Positions 45,401-60,778 are shown, numbered from the stretch's first letter. The stretch is 64,000 nucleotides of DNA from Isoetes taiwanensis (GCA_021234155.1 JAJEKV010000049.1:10706292-10770291); one strand, 5' to 3'. A program made the numbers and translations. Notes: a model not told the origin generated them from the letters alone.

Positions 45401-46365
45401 GACAAAAAAAAGCATGCATATGTATGTCTTGCATTGTGCTTCATGATCATGCTAATGTGCTATCGAGGAGAACAAATTAGCTAATGTGCTATTTTTAAAT
45501 AGGGTTGATTATTAATAATCTCTTTTGTTTACAAAATGGCTTTAGATACTATGCAATTGAGAGTGCAAGCACTCCATTTATAATCTTGGTGTCTGAGATA
45601 TGGAACTAATTATTTTTGCACCGGTGTATAGGAAACCGTAATAGCGGTTGCATCATGATGTTCGCTTGATTACTAGCGGGGCTTGCTTCTTCGAGACAAA
45701 ACTTTAAGAATTATAAGAGGAGGTAAAACTCTTCCCTCTTTTGATGAGCTCAATAATTATTGTTTGCATGTCACATCTCTATGGCGGGAGTTGCATCTAT
45801 GGCGAGAATGGATGGGAATATCAAAAGAAAGCAATTTAAACAGTCATGTCCTCTCCCCTACCATCTCACGGGTATGGCCTCATCAACTAATCCATCGAAA
45901 CACGATCTTGGTATGCCCATTTGCTATAGTAATTAAGATTGCGGCAAGTCTATTGACGGTTTATCCAAGCTGTTTAGAGACCGATGGTGAGAATTTGCAT
46001 GTTGAGCATGCATCAAACTACAAGAACACGAAAAGAAGGAAAGTAGCAACAAAGTCCACGATAACACTTCGTTATCTATGGATCCAACCAATAGGTGAGC
46101 GTAACTGTTCATGTTTGGAATAATTATATTTCATTCTACAATCCCATTAAGTTTGGATTTTCTTGATCAATCTCATGACCTATAGTAAACAAAGGGGAAC
46201 ATATTCTTTCTATGCATCCCGTGGGTTTGTCCGCAGATTCTTTATTTACTACAAAATGTTTCTAGAAGTCCATATTTAACAGAGATATTTTTTTTTTAGA
46301 AAGCAAAGGATATCGTTACCAACGACTACTAGACTCTAAACTACAAACAAACATCAAAACTTAAC
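42451..46365. other. Unassigned DNA before the PPR relic
   Basis: About 3.9 kb without a recognisable gene. A 146-codon frame at 45683-46123 and others have no motif. A short repeat of GAGAAACAAGCTC occurs at 44886-44945. A T run lies at 46290-46299. Confidence 0.4.
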
Positions 46366-47035
46366 TTGGAATCAAACTTTCACGGAAGCGTTCTTAGTGC
46401 ATGTGCAAACCTAGCAGCACTTGAACAAGGTAGGCAGATCCATGAGTATGTAAAGAGAAATGAATATGACAAACATCCATTCATAGGAAATACACTAATT
46501 GATATGTATGCAAAATGTGGAGATATAGAGAATGCACATTGTTTCTTTAACAACATGTGACCGGTGAATTGGGATGTGATTTCATGGAATGCAATACTTT
46601 TCGGGACATGCTTGCAAAGAAGGCAACGCCAAGGAAGTACTCGACCTTTTAGAACAAATGGGCAAGGAAGGCGTGAGGTCAAATGACATTACATATATTT
46701 GTATTTTATCAGCATGTGTCGCCATGGAGGTTTAGGAGATGAAGGTTGTCACTATTTTGAATTAATCGGTCGGGATCGTAACATCACATTATTAACAAGG
46801 CATTATGCATGCATGGTTGACCTTCTTAGCCCTATTTGGATGGGTGCATGAAGTAGCGATTTTGTTGAGAACATGCCTTTCCTCGCCTTGCCTTGTCGGC
46901 GTTTGGATGGCTTTTCTTAGCACCTCAAGTTTTCATGGCGGCGAGCATCATGCATGGGATGCATTAAAACACATTCTTAGATTGGAGCCACACAATCTTT
47001 GCGGCCTTTTATGCTACTATTAAACATGTACATGA
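46366..47035 (+). pseudogene. PPR protein relic (PLS type, organellar RNA editing family)
   Basis: The first frame (to 46558) reads GSVLSACANLAALEQGRQIH and then GNTLIDMYAKCGDIENAHCF, the L and S motifs of plant PLS-class PPR proteins. In shifting frames it continues with DVISWNAIL, HACKEGNAKEVLDLLEQMGK, SNDITYICILSAC, HYACMVDLL, and FHGGEHHAWDALKHILRLEP, ending near LCGLLCYY at 47021. These follow the order of a PPR C-terminal half into the E motif. The N-terminal repeats and any DYW domain are missing. Such proteins bind organellar transcripts; this copy is truncated and frame-broken. Confidence 0.88.
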
Positions 47036-47775
47036 CAAAGAAAAATGCAATGTAACCACGTTTTGTTTGCAACTAAACGACCTTACGACTTAAGCCAAGG
47101 CCTATATGGGCATCACGAAATAATAGAATCCACATCAAGTATCCACATTATAAAAGCATCCCAAATGGCTGTGAGTTTCCATGGTAAGAGTTGATCCCTT
47201 ATTTGGTATAAGTTCGAGTCCTTTTGAATATTATGTTCCTCTTCGTTAGCCTTGCAATTATTCCTAATTTGAAATATTTGCAAATGGGAAAAAAATTGCT
47301 TTGATACACGAGTCACCACTGATGGGGGCATATGAGAAATGCGTGGAGCTAAATCATTAACCACATGTATCATGATATTCCATGCTCACCTTTTTTGGCA
47401 AGGTAAAGATAACATCTTGGAAACTCTACCATGTGATGTGTGTCCCTTCTTTTGATTCTATTCTTAAAGGAGAAAAAAACTACTTTGTTTTTATTCATTT
47501 GAGCGATATATTCTTAAAGGAGAAGAAACTACTTTGTTTTAATCCATAAGAGAGAATTTAATTAAAAAGAGGGAACTATTTTGACTTAATCTATTAGAGA
47601 GAATTGATTTGAATTGAACTTTATAGTCCATGCAGACCAAAAGGACCACATAAAGAAAATATCAAGTCTATTATTGTCCAGGATTAAAAAACCTCGCCCA
47701 AAAGCTATTGAAGGGAAAAACTTACAAACCTAAGTAGTAATAAGCTTACTGATAGATAGTTCGTATCCAATCAAA
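47036..47775. other. Unassigned DNA with a short imperfect tandem repeat
   Basis: ATTCTTAAAGGAGAAGAAAC / TACTTTGTTTT occurs twice near 47460-47540. No gene recognised. Confidence 0.4.
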
Positions 47776-47791
47776 TTGCCACAATTTTGCA

Positions 47792-48027
47792 GATGGTTGA
47801 TTTAGGCGGGCGCTATGTGGTGCCGGGGCTTTGTGATGCCCATGTACATGTCACTCCTGTGACATCTAATCTTCATGACCTCTCTCTTCTTCCACCATCT
47901 CTTATCACTGCAAGGGCAACCAAAGTTCTGAAGGATATGTTAATGTGTGGTTTTACTACAGTTAGAGATGCTACAGTTAGAGATGCTGGTGGGTGTGACT
48001 AGGGCCTTGCAAAGGTGACCAAAAGAA
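47792..48027 (+). pseudogene. Exon of a metal-dependent amidohydrolase (imidazolonepropionase-like)
   Basis: Starts after an acceptor-like AATTTTGCAG and reads MVDLGGRYVVPGLCDAHVHV, with the HxH metal-binding motif of the amidohydrolase superfamily, then LPPSLITARATKVLKDMLMC and GFTTVRDA. A 15-bp tandem duplication repeats ATVRD. A TAG replaces the Trp expected after GGCD, and the exon ends near GCAAAGGTGACC, donor-like. Only this exon is present. It may be a relic or a fragment carried by the Helitron whose 3' end lies at 49250. Confidence 0.75.
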
Positions 48028-49210
48028 TATTTCTGTGAATTGTATGGAAGAAGAACCTTATAACTCCCATGTTGCTCTTTTGAATGCATGAATTAAATAA
48101 ACACTGACCTTAACAAAAACTTAAAAAAGCTTTGTTGAATGATCACAGATATGGTCATTCGAATCTGACTCAAAATAACGCATAGCGAAAGGGAATGCAA
48201 AGGTACAAGGTAGGTAACCTTCTTCCATGGGGCTGTATCTTATGCAAGGTCTACAAAGTACAGTTATTCCATGGAGTAAAAAATGAAGATATATTAGGTT
48301 AATTATTCTGAATATACTAAATTTAATAGGTTCTCATTGGGACCACATTGCAGATATACTATGCCACTATCCATGAAGCGAGTGAGAATTTCAAAGTTGG
48401 GTGTATAATTGCCGAGGAGAATTTTGCTTCATAAGTCGCTTCAAAAGTTCTCATTGTTGAAGTTCAAGCTTGCATCCACACTAAACAATACGATGGTCAC
48501 ATGAGACAATTAAGTCTAGAAATAAAGGCTTGAGGTTTAAAGGAAATTTTGACATGTTACAATGATGCAACGGATCTATGTTATTGTATGTTAGGGTGAA
48601 GGCTACAAACCACATAATAATCAAAACCATACTTCTAGCAAGTTCTAAAATAGACATTACATGTTAATGTGCTCCAAGATTTGCCCCCTCCCCCCCCACT
48701 CCCCACCAAAGGTCTACGACATTCCTTCAATTGCATTTATCTTTTTTCTATTTTCTATGCTTCCAAAGTCTTAATCATAAGACAATGTGATAAAAAAGTA
48801 TTATAGACATCACGTTCCACTAAGTCTCTTAGGATAATTCAAATTTGGAAACAATTACAATATCAATGCATACCAAATTCAGAATATGAATATAACACAC
48901 ATACCAATTTCTTTCTAATATAATCTAGCATCGTCTACCTTAGGTAACATTAGGGAGATGTTGAACAAAGCATCAAATCATGTTGTTTAATAAGATACAT
49001 CTCTCATATTTTTGATCTCAAGATCCACTCGGGTAGCCCATTAAGGTAAAGTGCGGACTTCTTTGTTGTTACTTAGTCCTACTCCTAAATCAATAACAAT
49101 TACCATTGTAGACCATGCAAATTCCATAATGGCAATTGCTCTACATTACCCTCGCCCCCACCAGGGCACATTGTCTATTCCGGCTGACAATAAAACAACC
49201 GCCTCTTCAA
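48028..49210. other. Unassigned DNA upstream of the Helitron terminus
   Basis: AT-rich with no gene recognised. A C-rich stretch lies at 48684-48704. It may be the body of a non-autonomous Helitron, but I cannot see the 5' end. Confidence 0.4.
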
Positions 49211-49222
49211 GTTATTAGTAAA

Positions 49223-49250
49223 GCCCGGCAACGCCGGGCACCATAACTAG
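49223..49250 (+). mobile_element. Helitron 3' terminus
   Basis: A perfect 7-bp stem GCCCGGC-AAC-GCCGGGC (49223-49239), then seven bases and the terminal CTAG (49247-49250) followed by T. A GC-rich hairpin just before CTRR, inserted before T, is the defining 3' end of plant Helitrons. The 5' TC end is not identified. Confidence 0.75.
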
Positions 49251-49678
49251 TTATACAAAAAATGTCAATTTTTTTAACAAATCAAAAAGCAAATTACAAT
49301 GTTAAAAGTTCCACCTATGATAAAATCTCACTATATATAATAGTGAATAGATGACAGTAAGTGTTTATCAAAAGTCTCAAATAAAAAGTCGATTTTGTTA
49401 TAGTTATTTATAGAGGAGAGTGATTTCAATTTCTGTTATGTTTGTGGATATGCCCATGTTGCTTTAGGTGGATTCACCACCATCATTGCAAATATGATAC
49501 AAAACCCCGAAAAAATCTAATTTCTTCAAAGCAAATTCTAGATGCTATCTACTCATTTACAGCAATTTTTGTTGACTATAACAACACCTTGTGTCTAGGT
49601 AACAAACAATGATCTACATAAAACATACCTAAATTCCTCCTAGAATACTTTAACTCAATATATACAACATATACGTAC

Positions 49679-50295
49679 AAATCTTGAGATCCAATCTCTT
49701 CATCGGAACACAACATGTGGAACTCTTGCTGGAAATATGTCCTCCCATTCTTTTATGCACATGTATATGAGGCTACAATGCAACCCTAGCTGTGCATGAT
49801 CTGATGTAATAGTTGTCTCGTAGATCCAAGCAATCTCCCACAGGCATTATTACTTTCTTTGTTTCTTTGTTTATTCTTTCTTGCATAGAGCCCTGGGTAA
49901 GTCAAGTAAAAAAAGCCAGCTTAATGCAAAGATATGAGACAGATTTGAAAGCTCATGATAGATAGTTAATTCGGCCAAGGATACTGGACTATTGATGGGA
50001 AGAGCAATCCTGCAACTCCTGACTTCGGCAATTACTAATTATTTGAACAAATTTGCTAAAGGTTATATAAGAATATCTTATTGAACTAAATGCAACTGAC
50101 ACCCAAGACCTCTTGCTTGCAAGCTCTGGCTCTAGACCTTTTTTGAGGCCACACATATACTCCAACTCTCTGCATAATGGGACAAATCTCACAATTGATA
50201 ATACAATTGATAGATAGATCCCTAGATTTAATAAGCTAAAATCATAGAGAAGAAAGATGCACCATGCACATTCTTATAAAGTGTGGTATGCCGTA
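49679..50295 (+). repeat. Duplicated block, copy 1
   Basis: Matches 50832-51675 from AAATCTTGAGATCCAATC to TTCTTATAAAGTGTGG, with divergence, and lacks the roughly 205-bp segment present in copy 2 near 51352-51560. Confidence 0.85.
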
Positions 50296-50831
50296 ATGCA
50301 TTTGGATCCTGGATTTATTCATTGAAATTGTTCTTTCTTGCATCACAAACAATATTACATTAAAATCAATAATTGGACTACCCCTATGGTGTCAAGAGAT
50401 GACTGTGCCTACTATGCACATGGAGCTATAGTGCTTAACAACATATTGCTTTTTCCTGCCATCCAAAACAATTCCTACCTGCCATAATGGTTGCTTAAGA
50501 TCAGATTCAAGTATGTGCATAAACTTTTGGACTGACAAATTACCATGGCTTGTCTGTTATGAAGATTGCCAACTGCAACATAATAATCGACATCCTCAAT
50601 TGCATGAAATTTTATCTGGCCATTTCCTTGAATACATATAGACGTGCTTGAAATAATGTATTCCAAATAATTTGTATCGTAATGAAAATATCTCAAAGAG
50701 GAAAGCACTTTAAAAACCAAAATTAATCCTAATGACGTGATGCAATGGCATGGCATAATGTCATCTAAAACCACATAGGATTCTCCATTATGTACGTGGT
50801 ATTAATCTAATTGGTGAAATCTTAAACTACA

Positions 50832-51675
50832 TACAAATCTTGAGATCCAATCTTCTCATCGGAAGACAACATGCGGAACTCTTGCTGGAAACGTATATCT
50901 TCTCCTTTTCTTTTACGCACATGTATATGAGGCTATAATGCACCCCTAACTGTACATGATCGGATGTAATAATTGATCTCGTAGATCCAAGCAATCCGCT
51001 AGAGATATTATTACCTTCTTTATTTTCTTTCTTTCTTTCGTCCATGGAGCCCTCAACAGGTTAAGTTAAAGGCCAACTTAATGCAAACTCTAAGGTTATA
51101 GGTTGAAGAGTGGCAGATCTGAAAGCTCTTGATAGACAATTAATTTGGCCAAGATACTGAACTATTCATGGGAAGGGCACTCCTATAACTCTTGAGTTCG
51201 GCAATTACTAATTATTTGAACAAATGCACTAAAGGTTATGTAAGAAAATCTTATTGGACTAAATACGATTTGTACCCAGGACCACTTGCTTGCAAGCTCT
51301 GGCTCTAAGCGTTTGTTTGAGGCCATATCATGCCCACCACATATACTCCAATATTATTCTTAATCAGCTTTATCCTTACTTGCATCTCAATGAGGGATAT
51401 GAACTAGCAAACTTTGTTACTATGATAGAAGCCAAAGTGCTCTACCATTAAGCCATCCTCCTTAAATATTGTGTTGACCCATTACATAACAGTCCCAACA
51501 TGTAGTTAGCATTGCATGTGCCAAAAAATGTTCCACCAGCTAGCATTTAACTTGTCATCTCTCTGCATAATGGGACAAATCCCATAACTAATAATACAAT
51601 TGACAAAGGTCCCTAGATTTGATAAGCTAAAATCATAGAGAAGAAAGATGCATCACGCACATTCTTATAAAGTGT
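50832..51675 (+). repeat. Duplicated block, copy 2 with a 205-bp insertion
   Basis: Same boundaries as copy 1 plus extra DNA between TACTCCAA and TCTCTGCATAATGG. The insertion contains a tRNA-like segment on the minus strand. Confidence 0.85.
51395..51467 (-). repeat. tRNA-like segment within the inserted DNA (SINE candidate)
   Basis: On the minus strand, GGATGGCTTAATGGTAGAGC supplies an A-box-like TGGCTTAATGG with a D-arm-like context, and about 45 bases later GTTCATATCCC resembles a B box. The segment sits inside a 205-bp indel between duplicated blocks, as a SINE would. It has no matching acceptor stem, so it is not a functional tRNA gene. Confidence 0.5.
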
Positions 51676-52047
51676 GGTCAGATGCATTTGGAACTTGGAC
51701 CCATTTTATCACCCAGCCATATAAAAAGCTGATGTTTCAGGCAGCAACATTTGAGCACATAAAGCTAGAGACACATAACATAAAAAGTTTACCTTCTACA
51801 ACAATCACCAAAATGTTCATACTAGGGTCTTGGATATCATATCTTAAAGTCATAGTAAAACCCTTATTCAACCACAATGCCCACTCCTAAAACAACCAAA
51901 AAATCGATTGCACATATTGCTTTAACTCATGCCTTATGATATCGAGGTTACAAAGTAATATCATAAATTAGTCCATTATATTTCCATGGCTTTTATATAT
52001 GGCGACATATAACTCTGCAAGGTGTGTACATTTCCAACTTAAAAAAG

Positions 52048-52076
52048 CTAGTAACGAGTGCCCGACATTGCCGGAC
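52048..52076 (-). mobile_element. Second Helitron-type 3' terminus, decayed, opposite orientation
   Basis: On the minus strand a 7-bp stem GTCCGGC-AAT-GTCGGGC (two G-T pairs) is followed by eight bases and CTAG (52051-52048), as at 49223-49250. The next base is C rather than T. The body would extend to higher coordinates. Confidence 0.55.
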
Positions 52077-52527
52077 ATAAGTACGGTTCTATGCGGCACG
52101 AAGTTTTAGACTAACTTTTATTAGCTAGCTATACTTGAGATGGAAGGAAGAGAGAAATAGGTGTTGGGAGATAGTACCAGTTGCCTAGTATTGTTGGGCA
52201 AGACTATGCTATGTTGGGTTTGGTATCTAGATGCCGGTGTCATAGCTAGGCTTTAATAATAATGTATGGCCTATGTTGTAGCTGGAAAGAAAGGTGTAGA
52301 AAGTATTCATATAAACATGGATATTAAGCATCTCACTAATACATCATCTATGGCTCAATATATATGCATATATAAAACAATCTGCTAATAAATACTTAGA
52401 GATTGATGACCCCCAGGGAACTTAAAGAGGGAGAAAGGTGGAGGGGCTTTCCTAAGGGTCTCTGATGATATTGTAACTATGGTATATTTAGGGGATATTA
52501 AAATATCGTGTATCTACTTATTTATCT

Positions 52528-53885
52528 AATATGTAGCATAATAACAGGGGGTTTTCTTTGTGTTTTTGTACGCTTTTCACTAAGGTTTTCCTATGATTTC
52601 GTGATGTATTCAAATGAATGTACTAATGCGTACATCTAGAGTGCCACCATTTCGAGCCATTGATTTTAGCCTTTTTTTTTCCAATGGTCAACAACCAATG
52701 GCTCACAACAAAAGCCCTTTTTTTTGTGCGTGTGGTGCATAATGGTCAACAACCAATGGCTCACAACAAAAGCTCTTTTTTCGTGTGTGTGGTGCATAAT
52801 GGTCAACAACCAATGGCTCACAACAAAAGCCCTCTTTTTGTGTGTGTGGTGCATAATGGGCACATGAAGGGCGCATGTAGTGCAGTTTCCCCGCTGGCAA
52901 CACATTTCTTATCATAACTTTTGATTCAGAGCTCTGTTTGAGATGATTTTTATTGCGTTGGAAAGCTCTCTCCGAGATCTTTTTGATAGTGTATGATATG
53001 GATATGTTTGGTTAAGTTATCTATGCTAAAACAGCAATTTTCCGGCCGGGTTTGGTAGGCTTTTACATCCTACCAGCTGATTAATACAGGATTGCGCTAT
53101 TGGATATTGTTTTATGGCTCATTCCGAATGAAGCCTGCAAAAAATTACCATGCATTTTTAGATTTTGAGGCTTCTAGATCCTTGTGCTAACAAGCAGAAA
53201 AGTTTCCCACTTTGGTTTCTCACCACAAGAATCCATGGAGGCCAAAGGTTGCTGTTAAATTCCAATTGAAAAATGTTTGTGTATGGGTGTTGCAAACTTT
53301 ATGACTTTCAGAATAATGGGATCAATCTGCTCTATCTTTATGGTAACTTTTACTTATGTTCTATTTGTTTTATTGTGATGAAATTCAAAAGCTACAATGA
53401 TGAAAGCCTCAAATGAATTCTAGTTTTTTCTGGTTTGAATTCTAAATTTTTTTGTCTTCTGGGGGAGGGGGTGTGATGTCTTAAGGCCCGAAGGGGCCAA
53501 AAAAATTTTTTTGCAACACAAACCATTAACATCCAACATATAAAAATTAAACCCCCCAACACATAACAACCATTGACATTAACAACCAACACATAACTAC
53601 CATTGACATTAATTAACACAACCATTGGGTCCAACACATTTAAATTAAAATCCCCCTTAAACCCCCTTTGGTTTGGGTGCATATTCACACGGGGGGTGAC
53701 GTAGGGCAGCGAGAGCCCTCATAATTGTATTTTGCACGTATGAAATCAACACTATATAGTATTCTGCTTGAAATCTTATAGTATTTTGCGAATCTTGTTA
53801 TACAGTATAGCAAATTTTGTACTTGCATACCCCACAAACGAGGAACTTTACGTACGGTGTAGATTAAGGAATAAGGGGTGAATAT
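52528..53885 (+). repeat. Dispersed 1.35-kb repeat, copy 2
   Basis: Matches 27653-28999. It has three units of the 59-bp tandem repeat (52680-52860) instead of two, and a short deletion near 53170 relative to copy 1. Open frames on both strands across the tandem units are repeats, not genes. Confidence 0.9.
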
Positions 53886-53944
53886 GCCTATCCAACAGCT
53901 CTCGTTGCCCGGAGTCACCCCCCGTGTGAATATGCACCCAAACC
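53670..53944. mobile_element. MITE-like unit with perfect 31-bp inverted repeats
   Basis: 53670-53700 (starting GGTTTGGGTGCATATTCACA) is the perfect reverse complement of 53914-53944. The 275-bp unit overlaps the right end of the dispersed repeat. Copy 1 at 28.8 kb has the left arm but loses similarity before the right arm. No target duplication is clear. Confidence 0.65.
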
Positions 53945-54076
53945 AATATTGTATATAGGCAATCGATAAGCCCCGTTATGAAATGGCAAGTGGTTGTTGA
54001 CATGCTGAACACCCCCATGGTCGAATAAGGTCATCACATTGAAACGGCGACCTCAAAAAATGCCAAGTAGTTCCAA

Positions 54077-56920
<2,844 letters not shown>

Positions 56921-56924
56921 CGGG

Positions 56925-57275
56925 TTTTTTTTTTTTGAGGAACGTGGACCTTTATTACTCAAAAGAATATAAAGAGTACATGGGGGGCTCAAAACCCGGT
57001 GGAGAAGATATTCACTAGAGCAACACTACTCACCACATACATAACATATAAAAGCAGAGAACACAGATCACCATGAGAACAACTGTTTGCTATGAGTAGG
57101 TGTGAATCTAAAGATATTGCTCCCAAATGACACTTTTGATGTCATCCTTTAAGGAAGAACACTTGTACGCCTTCACAATGCGACTACGGGCATCGCTAAG
57201 CACTTGCGTATCTGAAAAGAGCTGTCCCTTGAAGATTTCTTGACTGGGGATGCAACTATGATGTTGACTTCTGTA
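56925..57275 (-). mobile_element. LINE-like 3' end with poly(A), minus strand
   Basis: A run of T (56925-56936) on the plus strand is a poly(A) tail on the minus strand, preceded there by GAGTAATAAAGGTCCACG, which contains AATAAA. Further upstream on that strand a frame reads QVLSDARSRIVKAYKCSSLK and ends at a stop. This is the layout of a 5'-truncated non-LTR retroposon. The protein is not identified. Confidence 0.5.
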
Positions 57276-58460
57276 AGGGCATTTGAGTTTATTTTAGAAA
57301 TGTGGAATTAATGATGTGCTAGGCAATATTATACTATCGGGGGTGTTTGTACACATATTTGGTTGCAAAGGTAGATGATAGGTGTGTTACAAAACCGTCG
57401 ATTAGCATTTGAAGTACTTGAGTACAACCCTCACTATGTGGTGTGAATTTATGTCATTTGAAATCTAAGTACATAATGTTACAAATGTTTTAAGGACTTG
57501 TAGAAGATGATTTCATGGTATTGAAGTACAATTAGGGTTGCGTGATGGTGTGAGCAAGCTCTCATAAGCAAATTGACTTTTCCATTTCAAAATAGACCAG
57601 ATATTTTATGCTCAAAGGTACTAATAACTATTTTCTATGGAACATTTTTAAAAAGATATTCCAATATTTTCAGGCTTTAACAACCTTCATTAATGTCAAA
57701 TCTTGTTTGTAGGCTAGAGAAAAATAAATTCTTTTATTCAAAAGCATGTCTATATGTAAGTGTATTTTGCATCAGCTCTCTGACAATTAATGTTGGTATA
57801 TACTACAACATTTGACATTTAATGTTGCGGCATTAAACATTTAATAATTTTCAGCAAGTCGTGTCAATCCAGGACGGATCCACTCTATCAATTTTAAAGC
57901 CTCAAAGCATACAACATTCGCAAAGCCATGGCCCATCAAGCAAAGTACCCAAGGCTTGTACTACAGGAATATTATTTAAATACAGAACCATGTTGTTGAA
58001 TCTAAGCAAACTCAAAGCAGAGATGATGTCCTGTTGCTCGTAGATCATCACATTGAGCAACCCACTACAACAATCATTACTTCGCAAAATTAATATGGAT
58101 GTCCATGTGATAACAGAAGTGTTATTACAATACATTGCATATTCAGATATTTAAGCATGGACCTGGATTTCCCATATGAAGGCATCCCTACATAGCAGAT
58201 GCATCAGAAGCCATAGCCGATATGCCAGCATGCTTAGAGCTGTTAGAAGCTCGCCGTATCTCTTCTGCCGAGCATCGGGAGCGGTTAAATCTGATTTGTA
58301 CCGAGGCGGGGAAGGAGAAAAAAAACTCTCGAAAACCATGTCTCCATGGTATCTCCACAGGATACCTAGCACCCGCTTCGATTAAAGCTGCTTCTATTGT
58401 ACCTCATTTTCATCTCTAGAGCGTGTATGAATCCTAAAAAGATCTGAACTTCGTTCCTTA
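57276..58460. other. Unassigned AT-rich DNA
   Basis: No gene or structured repeat recognised. Frames at 58176-58419 have no motif. Confidence 0.4.
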
Positions 58461-58462
58461 GG

Positions 58463-59270
58463 ATGATAATGGTGGTGCGAGTTTGGAAGGTTCATCCGGA
58501 TGTTGTGTCTTCTTGTTTTGTCGCGGTCTTGTTACCGGTGTTGGCTATTCATGACACTCTCGCCCCTTCGGGCAAGTGGTCTCTGCGGCTCTTCCTCGTT
58601 CTCGATGGCGCTTCGGTTTGGGCCGTGGACATGGAGCTCACTTCCCCATCCGAAGGTTAGGGGTGCTTCGTGGCGGTGGTGCCGTATCGGGGTGAATGTC
58701 CTTGTGAGTCGGTTTAGGCTGGGTGTAAGCCCTCTTTGCCCTTGTTGTGGCCTTCATCGTGAGGCTGTGGAGCATTATGCGGTTTTATGCCCTCACTTGC
58801 GGGCTGCACGGATTGGGTCGGGGCTCTATTTCGGGTGAGATTGACTAGCCGGCGATTCTTTGCTTCATGTGTATCCTAGTGCTTGGCGCTCTTGCGGCGA
58901 CAAACCTGCATCTGTCGCGTGGCTTGATTGGTGTGGTTGATTTGGAAGTGATGGCGGTTGTGGATCTTTCGTGGATTGACTGCTGCGGCCTCTCGATTCC
59001 TCGACTTCAGGTACAAGCTATTTCAAAGCTTTACGGTGTTCGGGATTAGTAGAAGCGGAAGTTTGCCATTTAGCGGGACTTCTTGGGTGTTGTAAATGGT
59101 GATGAATTAGGTTTAATGCGACATTAGAGTTCGCGATTTTTGTGAGTTTGTTGTGGAGTGTCGAGGGATCGGCTGTCTCTTTGGGGCAGTTCTCCTTCCT
59201 CCTCACTTGCGTTGTAACATTACCATTCTTTTAATATATTGATGACCACGGTTCTTCAAAAAAAAAAAAA
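58463..59270 (+). mobile_element. LINE 3' end relic with zinc-knuckle C-terminus and poly(A)
   Basis: A frame at 58500-58838 ends with SRFRLGVSPLCPCCGLHREA and VEHYAVLCPHLRAARI. The CxxC...HxxxxC pattern with RxR before it resembles the zinc-binding C-terminus of plant LINE reverse transcriptases. Downstream, TTTTAATATATTGATGACC, a common type of plant LINE 3' end, precedes a run of A at 59257-59270. No catalytic RT motif is in the window, so it is 5'-truncated. The family assignment is inferred. Confidence 0.5.
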
Positions 59271-59274
59271 CATG

Positions 59275-60770
59275 GAAATAAGAAATTAATCGCCTCTTTG
59301 TTTTGAACTGTAAACTTTACTAAATGGAGAGAGAAAACTTAAAGGAATAGATTTCCGAGGAACCTCATAAAGCAGCTTCTCTTTTTTAAGAAAATACACA
59401 GATTATAACTTAAAAGTTTAGCAGGAGAAAATTTACCAAATACCATTTTGGTGGGTTTGGCTGCAAATTTTTTTAGATAGCCTCATTTCTACAAGTAACC
59501 CGAGATTAAGCCTCATTTCTACAAGTAACTTCTAGATTAAGGTCACATCTTTGGAGCACGTGCCATGGATAATTAGAAAATAATCTGAAATCTTGTAACA
59601 TGTTAGTTTATGCATAAAAGTGTAGCATAATAATCTAGCTTGAAATTGGCAAGTCTGAAAGAAAGTGGCCAAAGGTTGCAACTTGCATGTAATGGTGTAC
59701 TGCATTATGAGGATATGATGTTGGTTCTTCCTCAATAACATGGATTTGCTGTAACTTTCTATAGAGAAATGAAGACAGAGTCAACTTGTGAGAATTAAGC
59801 TTGGCAATTAGTAAGGGAAACACCATCAAGAGTGAATAGGAAAGAAAAATGAGAAATGAAATGCACATAAGCGAAAAGAGATAAATCTAGTAAAATTTAA
59901 TATCTACCTATCTAAAATCTAAAAATATGGCTTATCCTTCAACATTCTCCTTTAAGGCATATTTGGGTAGATATATCTTGGTTTAGCACCATATGAAGGC
60001 ATTGCATCGATCATGAACATGATATTCTAATTATATCAATATCGATAATTGAATGATGGCATAGAGAAAGCACAATGGAGTTTCTAGAGCATATGGCAAC
60101 CTCTAAAAAACATCCCCAAGGCTAAGAGTTTGGCCAATGATTCTTTGGCTTGCAATTGATTATTCGGTTTCTACTTCTCTTTATCTACATTCTTTGTTAA
60201 GCATCTATAGAGATGGAGAAAAATAATGAGAATTATTTTATGCGTTAGGATACACATTGCCTAGGATTTTCATTGTTAAATTTTTTTAACTTTTGTGAAT
60301 CGGCTAAATTGGCCGATCAAGCCTGAATTTTCATTGCTAAATGTTTAAGTTGTGAATCAGCTAGTTGGCTAATCAAACTAGTATCATTCCTAGGATGGAT
60401 CCTATGATACCAACAAGTGGCCTTTGTAAAACCTTGAGTACAAATGGATCCCTTACTAGGGATAGATAAATTTGAAAATATGAACTTTAAATGCTCCGAA
60501 ACTAAACAATCATCGAGAGCATGATGCAAACTGAAGAATACAACATAAAAAATGGTTTTATCCGCCACTTGATCGATGCAAAGGTGAGAAGACCCGGTGA
60601 CTGCACCTCATCGGGAAGAAGAACCACGCCTTCTTAGGTTTTTGAGGAAACCCAAGCAAATAGTTGAAGCACGACCCCACACGCTATGGCAACCACAAGA
60701 CCTTAAATAATCCTGCAGAATCAAGGTTGAAAGAAAAAATAACCCGTCAATGAGTTAGATGCCATAGGCA
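59275..60770. other. Unassigned DNA with two small tandem duplications
   Basis: AGCCTCATTTCTACAAGTAA is repeated at 59479 and 59511. A unit of about 65 bp with TTTTCATTG...GTGAATCGGCTA is repeated near 60268 and 60330. No gene recognised. Confidence 0.45.
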
Positions 60771-60778
60771 AGAAAAAC

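Noticed and set aside
51395-51467. A functional tRNA gene
   Set aside because: A- and B-box-like sequences are present but there is no pairing acceptor stem or clear anticodon arm; better explained as a SINE head.
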